DNA of 64,000 nt, taken from positions 62,001 to 126,000 of the forward strand of contig NZ_JAHUTN010000005.1 of assembly GCF_019209935.1 (NCBI RefSeq), read 5' to 3'. Positions within the stretch are counted from its first letter, which is position 1, and every line of letters starts with the position of its first letter. Shown in pieces: positions 55,471 to 64,000 of the stretch. The translations under genes were made by a program, and so were the position numbers. The stretch is from Corynebacterium sp. TAE3-ERU16. GTDB taxonomy: Bacteria > Actinomycetota > Actinomycetes > Mycobacteriales > Mycobacteriaceae. The notes under the pieces were generated by a model. It saw nothing but the letters and a program-made list of their open reading frames with translations, searched no databases and had not been told where the DNA came from.

Positions 55471-56319
55471 GTGAGTGATCCCATCCGTCACCGGGCCGCT
55501 GTGCTCGGCCGTCCGGTCGAGCACAGTCTCTCGCCCGTCATCCACATGGCCGGATACCGGGCGATCGGACTGGATGACTGGTGCTACACCCGGATCGACT
55601 GCGGTGCGGAGGACCTGCGACGGATCGTGTCGGACGCCCCGGCGGAGTTCGCCGGTTTCTCGGTCACCATGCCCGGGAAATTCGCGGCCCTCGACGTCGC
55701 CCGGGAGGTCACACCCCGGGCCGCCGCGATCGGATCCGCGAACACCCTGGTCCGGATCGCCGGTGGCTGGCGCGCGGACAACACGGACTGCGAGGGGGTG
55801 TCGGCCGCGCTCGGGGATCTGGGAGTCCGGAACCCCGCGGCCGGGGAACGTGCCGTGCTCGTCGGAGCCGGGGGGACCGCGAGACCCGCGCTGTGGGCAC
55901 TGGGCCAGTCGGGGTACCGGGCCGTGACCGTGATCAACCGGTCCGACCGCAGCGCTGAACTCGCACCGCTCGCGGAGACACTCGGGATCGAGCTCCACTG
56001 GACGGTTCCGGACCGGGACCGGGTCAGAGCGGCCGTGCGCGACGCGGCGGTGGTCATCTCGACCGTTCCCGCGGCGGCACTGGACGGGATCGAGGAGGAT
56101 CTCGCACGGGTACCGGTGCTGGACGTCATCTACGATCCGTGGCCGACACCGCTGGCCCGGGCGGCAGCGGGCAACGGTGTCCCCGTGGTCGGCGGTGACG
56201 TGATGCTGGCGGGCCAGGCGTTGAGCCAGTTCGAGCAGTTCACCGGAGAACCGGCGCCCCGCGACGCGATGCGCGCGGCACTGACGGACGCACTCCGCGA
56301 CCGGAGCTCCGGATCATGA
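55471..56319 (+). CDS. aroE: Shikimate dehydrogenase
   Basis: 282-residue NADP-dependent enzyme that reduces 3-dehydroshikimate. HSLSPVIHMAGY forms the substrate pocket, the VTMPGK lysine and the NTDCEG aspartate form the catalytic pair, and VLVGAGGTARPALWAL is the nucleotide loop. GTG start after AAAGGAAG. Stop overlaps the following membrane gene in ATGA. Confidence 0.95.
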   Translation: MSDPIRHRAAVLGRPVEHSLSPVIHMAGYRAIGLDDWCYTRIDCGAEDLRRIVSDAPAEFAGFSVTMPGKFAALDVAREVTPRAAAIGSANTLVRIAGGWRADNTDCEGVSAALGDLGVRNPAAGERAVLVGAGGTARPALWALGQSGYRAVTVINRSDRSAELAPLAETLGIELHWTVPDRDRVRAAVRDAAVVISTVPAAALDGIEEDLARVPVLDVIYDPWPTPLARAAAGNGVPVVGGDVMLAGQALSQFEQFTGEPAPRDAMRAALTDALRDRSSGS

Positions 56320-56633
56320 ACAGCGGGAGACGCCGCGGAAACAGCCCCTGGTTCGGGCATCTCCTGATCGCGCTGCTCGTTCCGGTCGGCTACCTCCTGG
56401 TGGTCTTTCTGTCCGGGTTCAATCCCCCGGAGCGACCGTTCGCGGAGCTGAGCTATCTCACGCTCGCCACGATCGCACTGGTCGTCAACGCCGTCGTCTA
56501 CGCCCGTCACCTGGACAGATTCGACACGAATCGCCCGCCTACCTGGATGAACCTCACCTTCGCGTGCTATCACCTCGCCGTGCTCCCGTTGCTGATCTTC
56601 GGTGTCGTGACGTTCGTGGGTGCGATCTTCTGA
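56316..56633 (+). CDS. Small membrane protein of unknown function
   Basis: 105 residues with a basic N-terminus (MNSGRRRGN) and three hydrophobic segments (about 15-34, 45-63, 80-103). No family recognised. The start overlaps the aroE stop (ATGA), so it should be translated with aroE. It may be a conserved corynebacterial gene; nothing suggests a role. Confidence 0.65.
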   Translation: MNSGRRRGNSPWFGHLLIALLVPVGYLLVVFLSGFNPPERPFAELSYLTLATIALVVNAVVYARHLDRFDTNRPPTWMNLTFACYHLAVLPLLIFGVVTFVGAIF

Positions 56634-56696
56634 TCCTCCGGGTCGGTGGTCCACAGCTGCACCGCACCGCCCGCGGACCGTGGTGCCCCGGGAGAT

Positions 56697-56702
56697 TAGA
56701 TT
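56697..56702 (+). promoter_or_regulatory. -10 box of leaderless prepilin-peptidase gene
   Basis: TAGATT, 7 nt before the ATG at 56710. Confidence 0.45.
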
Positions 56703-56709
56703 CCCGTGG

Positions 56710-57135
56710 ATGACTCTGCTGCCGTCGATCCCCGTCCTCGTCATCTGGGCCGGTCTCCTGGTGCGCTCCGATCTCCGTCACCGCAGGCTCCCCGACGGTC
56801 TGACCGTGCCCCCGGCGGTGTCCGCACTCCTGGTGACGTGCTGGTTCGCACCGGTTTTTCTCGTCCCCGGTCTCGCCTGGTCCCTGATCTACCTGCTCCT
56901 GGCCGGATTGACCGGTGGCGGTATCGGGGGAGGGGACATCAAACTCGCGGTGCCGCTCGGCATCCTGGCCACGGTCATCGGCGGGATCTCCGGTGGTCTC
57001 CTGGCGGCGGCGTTGTCCGGGTTGCTCACCTCGGTGGTTCTCGTCGGAACCGGGCGCAGCTCCATTCCACACGGTCCGGCCATGTTCGCGGGCACCCTCA
57101 TCGTGTTGGTCTCCGCGGTTCCCGGCTCCGTGTGA
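56710..57135 (+). CDS. Prepilin peptidase A24 family (short, TadV/CpaA-like)
   Basis: 141-residue polytopic protein. The two catalytic aspartates of type IV prepilin peptidases are in RSDLRHRRLPD (about residue 24) and GGGDIKL (about 78). It lacks the N-terminal methylase domain, as in TadV/CpaA types. Mycobacteria also have a leader peptidase gene next to aroE (Rv2551c). No pilin or tad genes lie in the window, so its substrate must be encoded elsewhere. Probably leaderless. Confidence 0.85.
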   Translation: MTLLPSIPVLVIWAGLLVRSDLRHRRLPDGLTVPPAVSALLVTCWFAPVFLVPGLAWSLIYLLLAGLTGGGIGGGDIKLAVPLGILATVIGGISGGLLAAALSGLLTSVVLVGTGRSSIPHGPAMFAGTLIVLVSAVPGSV

Positions 57136-57189
57136 CCGTGACCGGGGGCGTTTCGGGGACCCTGGTGTTCCGGTGAACTGATCGCATGG

Positions 57190-57195
57190 AAGAAT
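57190..57195 (+). promoter_or_regulatory. Possible -10 box of leaderless aroC
   Basis: AAGAAT, 6 nt before the ATG at 57202. A weaker match than the others. Confidence 0.35.
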
Positions 57196-57201
57196 GAGCG
57201 C

Positions 57202-58413
57202 ATGCTTCGATGGACTACAGCAGGGGAATCCCACGGTCAGGCTCTCATCGCACTGGTGGAGCACATGCCCGCGGGGGTTCCACTGACGACTGATCAGATC
57301 TCCACCCAACTCGCCCGCCGTCGACTGGGCTACGGTCGCGGGGCCCGGATGAAGTTCGAGGCCGATGAGGTGACGATGCTCACCGGCGTCCGCCACGGGC
57401 AGACGATCGGTGGTCCGGTGGCGATCATGATCGGAAACACCGAGTGGCCGAAGTGGACGACGATCATGTCCGCCGACCCGGTCGACCTCGACGACGAGGA
57501 GGTCGCACGTGCGATGGACTCCGGGCGTGGGGCGAAACTGACCCGACCCCGTCCCGGGCACGCGGACTTCGCGGGAATGCTCAAGTACGACTTCGACGAG
57601 GCACGGCCCGTTCTCGAGCGTGCCTCCGCCCGGGAGACCGCGTCCAGGGTGGCCGCTGCGACCCTGGCACGGAACTTCCTCCGCGAGACACTCGGCGTGG
57701 AGGTGCTCTCGCACGTCATCTCCATCGGTGACTCGAAGGTCGTCGACGGTGCACCTGTTCCGGCGTTCAGTGACCTCGACGCGATCGACGAATCACCGGT
57801 GCGTGCCTTCAACGCCGAGGCCGAGGAATCGATGATCGCCGAGATCGAGGCCGCCAAGAAGGCCGGCGACACCCTCGGTGGCGTCGTCGAGGTCGTGGTC
57901 CACGGGCTACCCGTCGGATTGGGGAGCCACATCTCCGGGGAGGACCGCCTCGACGCTCAGCTCGCCGCGGCTCTCATGGGGATCCAGGCCATCAAGGGCG
58001 TGGAGATCGGGGACGGATTCGCCGAGGCACGCCGCCGCGGTTCCGCCGCGCACGACGAGATGATCCGGACCGACGACGGTGTCACCCGGACCACGAACAG
58101 GGCCGGTGGGCTGGAGGGTGGAATGACCAACGGACAGACCCTCGTGGTCCGGGCCGCGATGAAACCCATCTCCACCGTTCCACGTGCGTTGAAGACCGTG
58201 GACATGACGAGCGGGGCGGCCGCCAGTGCCATCCACCAGCGCAGTGACGTCTGCGCGGTCCCGGCGGCGGGCGTCGTCGCTGAGGCGATGGTCGCGCTAG
58301 TCCTCGCCAGGGCTGTTCTCGCCAAGTTCGGGGGCGACAGCCTCGGCGAGACCTCCCGTAACATCACCAGCTACCTGTCCCGTGTCGCCGAGCGTCTGGA
58401 GTTCGATAACTGA
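57202..58413 (+). CDS. aroC: Chorismate synthase
   Basis: 403 residues. Signature stretches are [10 protein letters not shown] (N-terminus), [30 protein letters not shown] (in pieces) and [12 protein letters not shown]. It uses reduced FMN to make chorismate from EPSP. It heads aroC-aroK-aroB; its stop overlaps the aroK start by one base. Confidence 0.97.
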   Translation: MLRWTTAGESHGQALIALVEHMPAGVPLTTDQISTQLARRRLGYGRGARMKFEADEVTMLTGVRHGQTIGGPVAIMIGNTEWPKWTTIMSADPVDLDDEEVARAMDSGRGAKLTRPRPGHADFAGMLKYDFDEARPVLERASARETASRVAAATLARNFLRETLGVEVLSHVISIGDSKVVDGAPVPAFSDLDAIDESPVRAFNAEAEESMIAEIEAAKKAGDTLGGVVEVVVHGLPVGLGSHISGEDRLDAQLAAALMGIQAIKGVEIGDGFAEARRRGSAAHDEMIRTDDGVTRTTNRAGGLEGGMTNGQTLVVRAAMKPISTVPRALKTVDMTSGAAASAIHQRSDVCAVPAAGVVAEAMVALVLARAVLAKFGGDSLGETSRNITSYLSRVAERLEFDN

Positions 58414-58922
58414 TGTCCAAACCCCGTGTCGTACTCGTCGGTCCGCCCGGCGCCGGGAAATCCACCATCGGTCGCAGACTGGCCAGTGCGCTGAATACGA
58501 CGGTCATCGACACCGATCAGATGATGGAGCAGGAGCAGGGGAAACCCTGCGGTGACATCTACGCGGACCTGGGCGAGGAGTTCTTCCGTGAACTCGAGGC
58601 CCGCATCGTGGCGGAAGCCCTGGACCACAACGGGGTGGTCAGCCTGGGCGGCGGCGCGGTGGTCACACGCTCGACCAGGGAACTGCTCGACCAGCACGAG
58701 GTCATCTGGCTCGACGTGTCAGCGGAGGAGGGGGTTCGCCGCACGGCGGGCGGGAACCGTCCGGTGCTCGACGGCGACGACGCCCTCGCGCGCTACACGG
58801 AACTCCTCGACGGCCGCCGCCAGTTCTACCGTGAGGTGGCGAGCTTCCGCGCCCGAACCGACGAACGTACCCCTCAGCAGGTGGTCGCCGACGTTCTGGG
58901 CTACCTCGACTCCGAGGTCTAG
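58413..58922 (+). CDS. aroK: Shikimate kinase
   Basis: 169 residues. Walker [10 protein letters not shown] near residue 10, Asp34 in DTDQMMEQ, the LGGGAV shikimate loop and the R-rich lid NRPVLDG. Phosphorylates shikimate; placed between chorismate synthase and dehydroquinate synthase. Confidence 0.95.
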   Translation: MSKPRVVLVGPPGAGKSTIGRRLASALNTTVIDTDQMMEQEQGKPCGDIYADLGEEFFRELEARIVAEALDHNGVVSLGGGAVVTRSTRELLDQHEVIWLDVSAEEGVRRTAGGNRPVLDGDDALARYTELLDGRRQFYREVASFRARTDERTPQQVVADVLGYLDSEV

Positions 58923-58968
58923 GCACCCCCACCCGCAACCTCACGTATCCAGCGCGAAAGGCACCACA

Positions 58969-60063
58969 GTGAGCACCTCCGGATCCTTTGAATCGACCAT
59001 CGCCGTCACCGGCCCCGCCCCGTACACCGTCCGGATCGGACACGGTCTGGACGGAGCGGTCGCGGAGTTCGCCGCCGGTTCGCCCGGCGCACGGAAAGCC
59101 GCCATCCTCCACCAGGAGGCTCTCAGCGCAGTGGCGGAGGGACTGACGGAGGCCCTCTCGGACGCCGGACTCGAGGTCGTCCGGCACGTCATACCGGACG
59201 CCGAGTCGGGGAAGACCCTGGAGAGCGCAGGCGAATGCTGGGACGCACTCGGCCGCGCGGGGCTCGGACGTCGGGACGTCGTCATCGGGCTGGGCGGTGG
59301 TGCGGCCACCGATCTCGCGGGTTTCATCGCCGCCACCTGGATGCGTGGCGTGGCGGTCATCCAGGTCCCGACGACGCTGCTCGCGATGGTTGACGCCGCG
59401 GTCGGCGGAAAGACGGGGATCAACACGGCCGCGGGGAAGAACCTCGTCGGCTGCTTCCATGAGCCGGCGGCGGTGTTCATCGATCTCGACCGCCTGGGAA
59501 CGCTTCCCGCGGACGAGATCGTCGCCGGAAGTGCGGAGATCATAAAGACCGGGTTCATCGCGGACCCCGAGATCCTCGCCCGGTACGAGTCGGATCCGGA
59601 GGCGTGCCTGCGGGCCGACGGGCACCTGCCCGAACTCATCGCCCGGTCGGTCGCCGTGAAGGCACGGGTCGTGTCTGAGGACCTCCAGGAGGCCGGACTG
59701 CGGGAGATCCTCAACTACGGGCACACCTTCGGGCACGCCGTCGAGCTGCGTGAGCACTTCGCCTGGCGGCACGGGCGCGCCGTGGCCGTCGGCATGATGT
59801 TCATCGCCGAACTGAGCCGCGAACTGGGGCACATCGACACCGACCTGGTGGACAGGCACCGCCGCATCCTCTCATCCGTGGGGCTGCCCACCACCTACGT
59901 CCCCGGATGCTTCGACGAACTCTACGCCGGAATGACCCGGGACAAGAAGAACCGCGACGGCCACATCCGCTTCGTCGCGCTCACGGACGTCGGCTCCACG
60001 ATCCGGCTGGAGGGGCCGTCGACGGACAGTCTCCGTGCCGCGTACGCCGCGATCGGTGGCTAG
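58969..60063 (+). CDS. aroB: 3-dehydroquinate synthase
   Basis: 364 residues. NAD-binding [40 protein letters not shown] and the zinc ligands in [16 protein letters not shown] are all present. GTG start with GAAAGG 7-8 nt upstream. Converts DAHP to dehydroquinate, the first carbocycle of the shikimate path. Confidence 0.96.
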   Translation: MSTSGSFESTIAVTGPAPYTVRIGHGLDGAVAEFAAGSPGARKAAILHQEALSAVAEGLTEALSDAGLEVVRHVIPDAESGKTLESAGECWDALGRAGLGRRDVVIGLGGGAATDLAGFIAATWMRGVAVIQVPTTLLAMVDAAVGGKTGINTAAGKNLVGCFHEPAAVFIDLDRLGTLPADEIVAGSAEIIKTGFIADPEILARYESDPEACLRADGHLPELIARSVAVKARVVSEDLQEAGLREILNYGHTFGHAVELREHFAWRHGRAVAVGMMFIAELSRELGHIDTDLVDRHRRILSSVGLPTTYVPGCFDELYAGMTRDKKNRDGHIRFVALTDVGSTIRLEGPSTDSLRAAYAAIGG

Positions 60064-60066
60064 GAT
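60061..60066 (+). promoter_or_regulatory. -10 box of leaderless aroQ
   Basis: TAGGAT, whose TAG is also the aroB stop codon, 7 nt before the ATG at 60074. Confidence 0.5.
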
Positions 60067-60073
60067 CGTCTCC

Positions 60074-60505
60074 ATGCGCACCATAGACGTCTACAACGGT
60101 CCCAATCTCGACCGGTTGGGGAAACGCCAGCCGGAGATCTACGGTTCGACGACCCTCGGGGACGTGGAGAGGCAGCTCACCGCCCTGGCGGATGAACTCG
60201 GCGTCACGGTACGGTGCCGGCAGTCGAACTGGGAGGGGCAGTTGATCGACTGGATACACGAATCGGCCGACGCCGGAAATCCGGTCATCATCAACCCCGG
60301 AGGCTTGACCCATACCTCGGTGGCGCTGCGTGACGCACTCGCCGAGGTCGCCGACGACGCCGGTTTCATCGAGGTCCACATCTCGAACGTGCACGCCCGC
60401 GAAGCGTTCCGCGGCCACTCCTATCTCTCCCCGATCGCGCGTGGGGTGATCGCCGGACTGGGTACGGACGGATACTCCTTCGCGCTCCGGAAGCTGGCCA
60501 CGTAG
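60074..60505 (+). CDS. aroQ: Type II 3-dehydroquinate dehydratase
   Basis: 143-residue dodecameric-type enzyme. [17 protein letters not shown] holds the catalytic arginine and tyrosine, NPGGLTHTS the substrate loop and [11 protein letters not shown] the catalytic histidine. It completes the cluster with aroC, aroK, aroB and the nearby aroE. Possibly transcribed both from the aroB side and from its own promoter. Confidence 0.96.
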   Translation: MRTIDVYNGPNLDRLGKRQPEIYGSTTLGDVERQLTALADELGVTVRCRQSNWEGQLIDWIHESADAGNPVIINPGGLTHTSVALRDALAEVADDAGFIEVHISNVHAREAFRGHSYLSPIARGVIAGLGTDGYSFALRKLAT

Positions 60506-60765
60506 CCCGGTGGACGTCCCTCCGTGCCCGGAAGACGGCCGGTGCGGACCCGCCGGGGGACCGCGCCACGGTTCTCCCGCCCGGGAATCGAGGGCGCCAG
60601 CGTCCGTGGTGCGGCACCCCCGTTAACAACAGTCGCCCGCCCCTGGCGTACGGGAACGGGCACACGGGTTAACCTATGTCCAAAGAACGTCGTGTCGGTA
60701 CCTGCCCCAGGTTGTCCAGCCGGGACGGCCGCCGACCCCGCAACCATGTTAGGCACGGTGACATT

Positions 60766-61860
60766 GTGGCTTTTTTCGCTGATACCCGATTCTCGAACCG
60801 ACGGCGCGCACTCGCCGCGGAGATGGCCGGGCGACGCATCGACTCGATACTCGTCACCCATCTGACCCACGTGCGCTACCTGTCCGGGTTCTCCGGGTCG
60901 AACGGTGCGTTGCTGCTGTCGAAGGACCTCTCCGCGCGGATCGCGACGGACGGCCGCTACACCACACAGATCGCGGAGGAGGTCCCGGACATCGAGTGCC
61001 TGAAGGCGCGGGATGTCGGGGTCGAGCTCCTCCGTGAGGTAACCGGTCCGCGACGGGTCGGTTTCGAGGCCTCGCACGTCACGGTGGCGCAGCTCGACCG
61101 GCTGTCCGACGCCTGTGGTGAGGACGTCCAGCTCGTCCCCGTGACCGGTCTCATCGAGGATCTCCGGCTGACCAAGGACCAGCTCGAGCTCGAGCGTCTC
61201 ACCGGCGTCGCGGAGCTCGCGTCGACGGCCCTCGCGCAGGTCCTGGACGCCGGGGAACTCGCTGTCGGACGGACGGAACGTCAGGTAGCGGCCGATCTCG
61301 AGTACCGCATGCGGATGCTCGGGGCCGAGCGCGTCAGCTTCGACACGATCGTCGCCTCCGGGCCGAACTCGGCCAAACCCCATCACGGCGCCGGTGACCG
61401 GGTCATCGAGGCCGGGGATCTCGTGACGATCGACTTCGGTGCGCACGACCGCGGATTCAACTCGGACTGCACCCGCACCTACGTCATGGGGCACACCACC
61501 GAGTTCACGGAGGAGATCTACAACCTCGTGCACCGTGCCCAGGCCGCGGGCGTGGAGGCCGCCACCCCGGGGACACCGCTGCGCGACGTGGACGCCGCCT
61601 GCCGGGACATCATCGCGGCGGCCGGTTACGGCGACTACTTCGTGCACTCGACGGGCCACGGGATCGGGCTCGACGTCCATGAACCGCCGATGGCGTCTCT
61701 CACAGGGTCGGGCGAACTCCGTGAGGGCATGACCCTGACCATCGAACCCGGGGTCTACGTCCCGGGTCGTGGCGGAGTGCGGATCGAGGACACGCTCATC
61801 ATCACCGCAGGCTCGCCGGAAGTGATCACCCGCCTGCCGAAGGACCTGCGGGTGATCTGA
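60766..61860 (+). CDS. pepQ: M24-family aminopeptidase (Xaa-Pro dipeptidase/aminopeptidase P type)
   Basis: 364 residues. The N-terminal creatinase domain is followed by the pita-bread fold. Metal ligands are in LVTIDFGA, FNSDCTRT, HSTGHGIGLDVHE, LTIEPG and VRIEDT. GTG 60766 gives the usual length; an upstream ATG at 60676 in the same frame would add 30 residues and sits just after a -10-like TAACCT. Precedes efp as in mycobacteria (Rv2535c/Rv2534c). Confidence 0.92.
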   Translation: MAFFADTRFSNRRRALAAEMAGRRIDSILVTHLTHVRYLSGFSGSNGALLLSKDLSARIATDGRYTTQIAEEVPDIECLKARDVGVELLREVTGPRRVGFEASHVTVAQLDRLSDACGEDVQLVPVTGLIEDLRLTKDQLELERLTGVAELASTALAQVLDAGELAVGRTERQVAADLEYRMRMLGAERVSFDTIVASGPNSAKPHHGAGDRVIEAGDLVTIDFGAHDRGFNSDCTRTYVMGHTTEFTEEIYNLVHRAQAAGVEAATPGTPLRDVDAACRDIIAAAGYGDYFVHSTGHGIGLDVHEPPMASLTGSGELREGMTLTIEPGVYVPGRGGVRIEDTLIITAGSPEVITRLPKDLRVI

Positions 61861-61955
61861 TCCGGGGCGTGATGTAAGCTGATACGCCGTACCAGTGGGA
61901 AGCCCGGATCCACCGGGTGCGTTCCCGCACCGCAACATCCGAGGGAGAGCAACGA

Positions 61956-62519
61956 GTGGCAACCACCGCCGACTTCAAGAACGGTCTTGTGCTCAAGATC
62001 GACAACAAGCTGCAGCAGATCGTCGAGTTCCAGCACGTCAAGCCGGGCAAGGGCCCCGCTTTCGTGCGGACCAAGCTCAAGGACGTCGTCTCGGGCAAGG
62101 TTGTGGACAAGACCTTCAACGCCGGCGTCAAGGTCGAGACGGCGACGGTCGACCGCCGCGACATGACCTACCTCTACCATGACGGCACCTCCTACGTGCT
62201 CATGGACGCCAAGACCTTCGAGCAGATCGAGGTCGGCGACCATCTCATGGGTGACGGCGCGAAGTTCCTCCTCGAGAACATGACCGTCCAGGTTTCCTTC
62301 CACGAGGGTGAGCCGCTCTTCGTGGAGCTGCCGATCGCCGTCGAGCTCAAGGTCGAGCACACCGACCCGGGCCTGCAGGGTGACCGCTCCACCGGTGGAA
62401 CCAAGCCCGCGACGCTCGAGAGCGGAGCCGAGATCCAGGTCCCGCTGTTCATCGAGACCGGCAACGTCCTCAAGGTGGACACCCGCAACGGCTCCTACCT
62501 CTCCCGCGTCAACAACTGA
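61956..62519 (+). CDS. efp: Elongation factor P
   Basis: 187 residues with three beta-barrel domains. The tip loop VKPGKGPAF has Lys32, the residue that in actinobacteria works in the PGKGP context without the E. coli modification. It relieves ribosome stalling at polyproline. GTG start with AGGGAGA upstream. Followed closely by nusB. Confidence 0.97.
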   Translation: MATTADFKNGLVLKIDNKLQQIVEFQHVKPGKGPAFVRTKLKDVVSGKVVDKTFNAGVKVETATVDRRDMTYLYHDGTSYVLMDAKTFEQIEVGDHLMGDGAKFLLENMTVQVSFHEGEPLFVELPIAVELKVEHTDPGLQGDRSTGGTKPATLESGAEIQVPLFIETGNVLKVDTRNGSYLSRVNN

Positions 62520-62539
62520 TCGCCGGGGCCGATCCAGCT

Positions 62540-63184
62540 GTGACTGACAAAGACAACCGAGCGGACGCCGGAAGGCGTCCGCCCCACAAGCGTCGCGGTG
62601 CCCGTTTCCGTGCGCGTCGCCGCGCCGTGGACATCCTCTTCGAGGCGGAGGCCCGCGACGTCGACCCCGTCGCGATCGTCGAGGACCGGGTGGAACTGTC
62701 CCGCCTGCCGCAGCCCGACGTCGCTCCGATCGCGGACTACACCCGGACGATCGTCGAGGGCACGGCCTACGAGCTGGACCGCGTCGATGAGACGATCTCG
62801 AGGTACCTGGTCGAGGACTGGACGTTCGGGCGGCTGCCGGCCGTCGAACGGGCGATCCTGCGGGTCGCGGTCTGGGAGCTGCTCTTCAACCCGGACGTCC
62901 CGCCCGTGGCCGCCATCGATGAGGCCGTCCGGCTCACCGGAGACTACTCCTCCGACACCGCACAGGCCTACGTCAACGCGGTGCTCGACTCGGTGGCCGG
63001 CAACCTCGACTCGCTGCGTGCCGGGGAACCGGAGCCCGAGGCGCCGGACTTCCTCGACGCCGGTGACCCGACGGATGACGAGGACGATCCCGGTTATCAG
63101 TCCGGGGGCGAGGCCGAATTCCGGGTCACGGACGCCGGTGGTGCGGTCAACCCCGTTCCGGAAGGGTCCGACACGGCCCGCTGA
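62540..63184 (+). CDS. nusB: Transcription antitermination factor NusB
   Basis: 214 residues. The NusB helical core ([16 protein letters not shown], then [19 protein letters not shown] and [26 protein letters not shown] in pieces) ends by about residue 155. A long acidic, disordered-looking tail of about 55 residues follows ([19 protein letters not shown]). The core binds boxA RNA with NusE. GTG start 20 nt after efp. Confidence 0.94.
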   Translation: MTDKDNRADAGRRPPHKRRGARFRARRRAVDILFEAEARDVDPVAIVEDRVELSRLPQPDVAPIADYTRTIVEGTAYELDRVDETISRYLVEDWTFGRLPAVERAILRVAVWELLFNPDVPPVAAIDEAVRLTGDYSSDTAQAYVNAVLDSVAGNLDSLRAGEPEPEAPDFLDAGDPTDDEDDPGYQSGGEAEFRVTDAGGAVNPVPEGSDTAR

Positions 63185-63203
63185 CACCGCGAATGGTGAA
63201 TTG

Positions 63204-63240
63204 ATTCCCCGGATACCCGATGACGGGTACCGGGGAATTT
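63204..63240 (+). terminator. Terminator of efp-nusB
   Basis: ATTCCCCGG-a-TACCCG stem with one bulged A paired to CGGGTA-CCGGGGAAT, ATGA loop, short T tail. 19 nt after the nusB stop. Confidence 0.75.
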
Positions 63241-63253
63241 CCGTTGTTGCGGC

Positions 63254-63259
63254 TACCAT
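63254..63259 (+). promoter_or_regulatory. -10 box of leaderless ppk2
   Basis: TACCAT, 6 nt before the ATG at 63266. Confidence 0.5.
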
Positions 63260-63265
63260 GACGAC

Positions 63266-64000
63266 ATGGCAAATTTCAGTACGGAAGACGCGAAGGAACT
63301 CCGGGTCGGGAAGGACTTCGTCATCGCGGACGTCGATCCCGGATCCACCCCGAACTTCAAGGGGGACAAGGACAAACTGAAGAAGGAGTTCTCCGAGATC
63401 GACGACGAGCTCGCGGAGCTCCAGGAGATGCTCTACGCCAACGGACGGGTGCACGGTGACGGTGCCGGGGCGGTCCTCCTCGTCCTCCAGGGCATGGACA
63501 CCGCGGGCAAGGGCGGTGTGGTCCGACACGTGCTCGGGATCGTCGACCCGCAGGGCGTGGACCTGGCCGCCTTCGGGAAGCCGACCGAGGAGGAGCTCGC
63601 ACACGACTTCCTCTGGCGGATCCGGAAGAAGCTGCCCCGTCCCGGACGCATCGGCGTCTTCGACCGCTCCCACTACGAGGATGTGCTCATCCACCGTGTC
63701 CACGGGCTGTCGCCGGCGGACGAGATCGAGCGACGCTACGGTGCGATCGTGGATTTCGAGCGGGAGCTCGCTGAATCCGGTGTCCGGGTCGTGAAGGTCA
63801 TGCTGCATATCAGCCCAGAGTTCCAGCGGGAGAACCTCGAGGAACGACTGGAACGCGCCGACAAGCACTGGAAGTACAACCCGGGCGATGTCACCGAGCG
63901 GGGCTACTGGGAGGAGTACCAGGAGGCGTACGAGATCGCCCTGCGCCGCACGTCCACGGATTTCGCCCCCTGGTACTGCGTGCCGGGGGACGACAAACCC
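63266..64000 (+). CDS. ppk2: Polyphosphate kinase 2 family protein (3' truncated by window end)
   Basis: 245 codons are visible and the frame is still open at the end of the window. Walker A GMDTAGKGG is at residues 76-84 and Walker B FDRSHYED at 132-139; RERLERADKHWKYNPGD in the later part matches the PPK2 lid and helix. It moves phosphate between polyphosphate and nucleotides; the single domain suggests the class I or III type. Leaderless start inferred. The C-terminus cannot be judged. Confidence 0.92.
   Translation, partial: MANFSTEDAKELRVGKDFVIADVDPGSTPNFKGDKDKLKKEFSEIDDELAELQEMLYANGRVHGDGAGAVLLVLQGMDTAGKGGVVRHVLGIVDPQGVDLAAFGKPTEEELAHDFLWRIRKKLPRPGRIGVFDRSHYEDVLIHRVHGLSPADEIERRYGAIVDFERELAESGVRVVKVMLHISPEFQRENLEERLERADKHWKYNPGDVTERGYWEEYQEAYEIALRRTSTDFAPWYCVPGDDKP

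Noticed and set aside
1..64000. CRISPR array, insertion sequences, prophage or integron
   Set aside because: No regularly spaced direct repeats, transposase or integrase reading frames, or terminal inverted repeats were seen anywhere in the window.

Overview
The window is GC-rich bacterial chromosome that I read as Corynebacterium or a very close mycolate-forming relative. The evidence is the cell-envelope gene set (a PimA-type mannosyltransferase, a PIM acyltransferase, a PgsA-type PIP synthase, an AftC-like GT-C arabinosyltransferase), an actinobacterial HemQ, a mycothiol-type arsenate reductase, a DUF3000 protein, and many genes whose -10 box lies 6-8 nt before the start codon (leaderless architecture). 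From memory, most of the window follows the gene order of Mycobacterium tuberculosis between about Rv2533c (nusB) and Rv2680 (DUF3000). Blocks that do not fit that order are the accessory part.

Layout. 1-3.5 kb: end of a YclNOPQ/Fat-type ferric-siderophore ABC operon. 3.5-7.6 kb: DUF3000, hemQ, aftC-msrB and a RibD-like reductase. 7.7-8.5 kb: a minus-strand tRNA cluster (Gly, Cys, Val and a second identical Gly) and a plus-strand tRNA-Val(CAC). 8.8-11.6 kb: an accessory copper/haem block (CopC-like protein, PCuAC lipoprotein with a repeat stalk, Tat-exported DyP peroxidase). 11.8-17.7 kb: thrS, a HIT hydrolase and the phosphatidylinositol mannoside genes pgsA, patA, pimA. 17.8-20.9 kb: pyridoxal phosphate synthase genes pdxS and pdxT, separated by an unknown protein and tesB. 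21.1-24.5 kb: yebC and ruvCAB. 24.5-28.4 kb: yajC, secD, secF. 28.7-33.1 kb: a family 5 solute-binding lipoprotein, apt and relA, joined by ATGA overlaps.

33.2-34.2 kb holds no credible gene and lies between two terminators. It is followed by a small secreted protein with a hydrophobic/amphipathic C-terminus. 34.9-37.9 kb: anchored cyclophilin, glyoxalase II-like hydrolase, hisS. 38-44.6 kb is accessory: a CBS-like protein, a lipoprotein, a TetR regulator divergent from a 913-residue SNF2-type ATPase with an operator-like dyad between them, then acr3-arsC without arsR. 44.6-50.5 kb: YpfJ-type metallopeptidase, aspS, an APH-fold protein, rarA. 50.7-62.5 kb: alaS, ruvX, mltG, aroE, a prepilin-peptidase-like gene, aroC-aroK-aroB-aroQ, pepQ, efp. 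The window ends with nusB and a truncated PPK2 kinase.

I found no CRISPR array, insertion sequence, prophage or obvious novel defence system. The best leads are the tetR/SNF2 pair and its dyad, the small secreted amphipathic protein beside the 1-kb void, the copper/DyP operon, and the arsR-less ars operon with a perfect dyad over its -10 box.
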